A stretch of DNA of 7,766 nucleotides. Source: an uncultured Romboutsia sp. Its GTDB lineage: Bacteria; Bacillota; Clostridia; Peptostreptococcales; Peptostreptococcaceae. Below, piece after piece: positions 5,458 through 7,766 of the stretch. The notes under the pieces were generated by a model, which saw only the letters and a list, made by a program, of their open reading frames with translations, did not search any database and was not told the origin of the DNA. Position numbers and translations under genes: made by a program. The stretch covers positions 1 through 7,766 of the forward strand of contig CALESE010000040.1 of NCBI GenBank assembly GCA_937907205.1. The letters run 5' to 3'. Position 1 is the first letter of the stretch. Every line of letters begins with the position of its first letter.

Positions 5458-7013
5458 TATGCTTCACCTCCTACATTTAATTCAACACTACCATAAGAAA
5501 TATTTAAGAATATTTCAATATTCTTAATAGTAGGTATAACACTAACATCTAATCTAATTTTTAAAGTTCTAGGATCTTTGTTTGAACTCATATTATAAAT
5601 GTTATAATCTCCTACAGCACCATCACTCATCATACCTTCTAAGAATTTTGCAGTTCTTATTGAGAATGTCTCAAAAGCATCAACTGCATTATATTGATAT
5701 TGTAGTTCTGTTGCTAAATTATAAACAAACCTTCTTATTTCAATTACTGCTAAATCAGCACTAGATTCTGCAAAAGCATTATTTTCACCTGAAGTAGATT
5801 CTGGCATTAATAATGTACTATTTCCCGCAATTACAAATCTTCCACCTTGTAATCTCATTATTGGATTTATATTAACAGCTGAATCAGATTGCCATTTTTC
5901 TGCTAGATCAGAACCGATTTCAAATTGAGGTCTAATAATATTTGGTACTTGACCATTTGCAACTCCAGCTTTAGGTGTATAAACCTTTCCACCTTTACTT
6001 AAAGCATTACCTATAACTGTTAAATATGCATATGATGGAGGCATCCATAATTGTTCTGTTCCTACTTGCATATATTGCCAAGGAGCACATATACTTCCAC
6101 TAGGTATTGCTTGACCATCACTTAATTGCTGATAAGCGACAGCTGCTGCATAATCTTGTTGTTCTTCTGCAGGTGTACTAATAGGAATATCAATTAAGGC
6201 TCTACAGTCTTGTCTTTGTAAACTTAAATTTAACATAGCTTCTGCTATTGGAGCTGAAGATGTCATATCTTCATCAGTATATCCTCCAGATGTTAAGAAT
6301 TTTGGTTGATATAAAATTTTATCTTTAATAAAATTAAAACTTCTAGGAATTTCTGCAGCTACTTTTGTTTCATCAAAATCAGTACCTCCAGATAATGTTA
6401 AAGTTTTTGGTCCAAATTGAAACTTTGTAGGATCTGTTTGAATTACATCTATATCAATTCTATCAAACTCAATTGCAGTTAAAGCATCAATTATTTTTTG
6501 ATTTTTTTGTTCTGTAGAATCACTTTTAGAAATATTAACTAATTTTTTTCTTTCTAATAGAGTATCTTTAAGATAAACTTCTATCCATAATGCTATTCCT
6601 GAGTCTTTGATTATAATTGATAAATTATTACCAAAAGTTCCTCCAAATTTCTCTAAGAATTTAACATCAACTTCTTCTTTTGAATGTTCAGAATCAAAAT
6701 GAGAATAAACTGCTTCTGCCTGAGTTACCCCTATTTCAGGTGATGCAGTATCTTGATTTACACATGCAATTCTTCTAAATAATACAGGTATTCCTGAACT
6801 TAATAATCCAGCTACAATTTCATGAGTTTTTGATCCTTCAGGACTTCTAGTTCCACAAGTATCATTAAAATCATTTAAAGAAGTAAAAGCATATGGTTTT
6901 TTCCAATCCCCTGTAATAGCAGTACCAGGTACATAAGCCCAATTATCAACAAATGTTGTAGTATTACGTAATTCTCTTGATAAATTATTTGTATAAATGT
7001 TTATAAATGCCAT
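5457..7013 (-). CDS. Tail sheath protein (contractile-tail phage)
   Basis: 518 residues forming the contractile sheath around the tail tube; contraction drives the tube through the host envelope. Evidence: the N-terminus with NTTTFVDNWAYVPGTAITGDW and a short later FTSLNDFNDTCGTRSPE follows the usual sheath start (a domain that opens with a phrase on completed values, then 'slndFn..fG'). The middle has SSGIPVLFRRIA and a long variable domain. The C-terminal third contains DLAVIEIRRFVYNLATELQYQYN (422-444), a RTAKFLEGMMSDGAVGDYN-type segment and a closing beta strand DVSVIPTIKNIEIFLNISY, typical of the conserved sheath C-terminal domain. Length is within the family range though shorter than T4 gp18. 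The ATG has AAAGGAG (7022-7028) upstream and lies 22 bases after the stop of the acidic protein, so all belong to one operon with the tail tube. Confidence 0.92.
   Translation of the reverse strand: MAFINIYTNNLSRELRNTTTFVDNWAYVPGTAITGDWKKPYAFTSLNDFNDTCGTRSPEGSKTHEIVAGLLSSGIPVLFRRIACVNQDTASPEIGVTQAEAVYSHFDSEHSKEEVDVKFLEKFGGTFGNNLSIIIKDSGIALWIEVYLKDTLLERKKLVNISKSDSTEQKNQKIIDALTAIEFDRIDIDVIQTDPTKFQFGPKTLTLSGGTDFDETKVAAEIPRSFNFIKDKILYQPKFLTSGGYTDEDMTSSAPIAEAMLNLSLQRQDCRALIDIPISTPAEEQQDYAAAVAYQQLSDGQAIPSGSICAPWQYMQVGTEQLWMPPSYAYLTVIGNALSKGGKVYTPKAGVANGQVPNIIRPQFEIGSDLAEKWQSDSAVNINPIMRLQGGRFVIAGNSTLLMPESTSGENNAFAESSADLAVIEIRRFVYNLATELQYQYNAVDAFETFSIRTAKFLEGMMSDGAVGDYNIYNMSSNKDPRTLKIRLDVSVIPTIKNIEIFLNISYGSVELNVGGEA
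5465..5472 (-). promoter_or_regulatory. Strong ribosome binding site inside the sheath gene, setting the tail tube start
   Basis: AGGAGGTG lies in the last codons of the sheath gene (Gly-Gly-Glu) 7 bases before the tube ATG. It supports this ATG and suggests coupled translation at high level, as needed for two abundant tail proteins. Confidence 0.8.
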
Positions 7014-7035
7014 TTATTTTTCTCCTTTCTTTTAA

Positions 7036-7766
7036 TTATTTTGTTATTACTTTACATTCAATAACTTTATTTTTTGTAGTTGTAAATAGTTTTAATTTAT
7101 TTTGTTTAGATTCTGTTTTATTATTACTAAATATATTTTCAAATTTATATTTTGTTAAATTACCATAAGTTTTGTATGATTCTGCAATAAATATTTTTTG
7201 TGTGATTCTATCATTTTCAGTAATAACTGATTCTATTTTTAAATCACCTTTTTTATTTTTACTTACATTTTTAACTTTAAACTTTTGTATATTTTTATTA
7301 TTTTCTTTAAAATAGTTTTCGAAAGCTTTATTAAATGTTTCAGAATTAAATGTTTCGCATTCTTCTTCATCTTCATCTTTTTCTAAACATTCTTTAGATT
7401 CTGAATATAATCCTTTTTCTTTACTATCAGCTATAACCTCATCAGATGCTCCTAAAAAATTTTCTTCTATTTCTTCTTCATCTGAATCATAAGTTAAGCA
7501 TTCAGCTCCATAATCATCTTTTATAGTACCACTTACATCACCTTCGATTATTTCATCAGCTAATTTACTTAAAGCATTTTTAACTTGTCTAGCAAATCCA
7601 GCTTCTTCAAAAGCTTGTGTTCCTACATTAAATTTAATTCTATAAACTATACCTGTAGTTTTTTCTTCATCTAATTTTTTTTCTTCATCTAATTCTTCTA
7701 TTGTTTCTATATCTTCTTCTGCTTTTGCATCTTCAATAATATCTTCTGTTGGAACAACTTCTTCAG
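7036..7766 (-). CDS. Acidic protein of unknown function, C-terminal 242 residues (5' end outside window)
   Basis: An open frame from the right edge to TAA at 7036-7038; no start is visible in the window. The visible part begins EEVVPTEDIIEDAKAEEDIE and is dominated by Glu, Asp and Lys, with acidic runs SDEEEIEENF and EKDEDEEECE. A segment in between, GIVYRIKFNVGTQAFEEAGF followed by ARQVKNALSKLADEI, is likely folded. The last 80 residues are basic and beta-rich (KFKVKNVSKNKKGDLK, KLKLFTTTKNKVIECKVITK). I do not recognise the family. Its place just before the sheath, in the same operon, suggests a virion or assembly protein; a prohead core or scaffold component, or the acidic tail of a capsid-maturation protein, are possibilities with no direct evidence. 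Two tandem copies of a Leu-Asp-Glu-Glu-Lys unit occur at 7659-7692. Confidence 0.85.
   Translation of the reverse strand, partial: EEVVPTEDIIEDAKAEEDIETIEELDEEKKLDEEKTTGIVYRIKFNVGTQAFEEAGFARQVKNALSKLADEIIEGDVSGTIKDDYGAECLTYDSDEEEIEENFLGASDEVIADSKEKGLYSESKECLEKDEDEEECETFNSETFNKAFENYFKENNKNIQKFKVKNVSKNKKGDLKIESVITENDRITQKIFIAESYKTYGNLTKYKFENIFSNNKTESKQNKLKLFTTTKNKVIECKVITK
7659..7692 (-). repeat. Short tandem repeat with an A8 run in the acidic protein gene
   Basis: Two copies of TTAGATGAAGAAAAAA (16 and 18 bases on the minus strand), encoding LDEEKKLDEEK. The longer copy contains eight consecutive As, a classic place for polymerase or ribosome slippage. The frame is open across it as given. 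Confidence 0.7.

Noticed and set aside
5582..5764. A 60-codon open frame on the plus strand
   Set aside because: It lies wholly inside the sheath gene on the opposite strand, has low-complexity Leu/His/Gln-rich content and no ribosome site; it is a shadow of the real gene.
7659..7692. Programmed slippage at the A8 run in the acidic protein gene
   Set aside because: The zero frame is open on both sides and shifted frames show no recognisable extension, so there is no sign that slippage is used.

Overview
This window looks like the structural and packaging region of a tailed phage with a contractile tail (a myovirus) that infects a low-GC bacterium. By eye the DNA is about 70-75% A+T. All genes read on the minus strand, most start with ATG behind strong GGAGG-type Shine-Dalgarno sites, and TGG, not TGA, encodes Trp. 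A low-GC Firmicutes host such as a clostridium fits, but this is an inference and no host marker is present.

In transcription order (right to left): the 3' part of a very acidic protein of unknown role (7036-7766, cut by the right edge); the tail sheath gene (5457-7013); the tail tube gene (4738-5457), which overlaps the sheath stop by one base; a rho-independent terminator (4685-4722); a 656-residue fusion protein (2682-4652); a second terminator overlapping that gene's stop (2662-2690); and the large terminase subunit terL (2615 down past position 1, so its 3' end is outside the window). The gaps between genes are short (at most 85 bases) and no gene-free stretch exceeds 300 bases.

The terminase is the most unusual locus. 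Its N-terminal 94 codons are in one frame. The Walker A P-loop and everything after it are in the +1 frame, with a single extra C at 2333 (ACT C GGG) accounting for the break. Immediately after the Lys of the P-loop GSTGTGK sits a 352-residue intein (1256-2311). It starts with Ala rather than Cys/Ser and carries the Trp/Cys/Thr signature of class 3 inteins. It also contains a LAGLIDADG endonuclease whose second motif has Asn in place of the catalytic Asp. The C-extein resumes with Ser, which completes GSTGTGKS, and contains Walker B and two acidic motifs of the terminase nuclease.

The 656-residue protein reads as three helix-turn-helix units, a NUMOD-like basic helical region, a PD-(D/E)XK nuclease and a DNA methyltransferase with DPFAG and CPPY motifs. 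It has its own candidate promoter (TTGATT-17-TATAAT) and terminator, so it looks like a self-contained mobile cassette inserted between tail tube and terminase. The window therefore holds two different homing-type elements next to each other: an intein inside terL and a free-standing nuclease-methyltransferase just upstream of it. One hypothesis is that the second element cuts unmodified rival genomes near terL, protects its own DNA by methylation, and drives spread of both elements.
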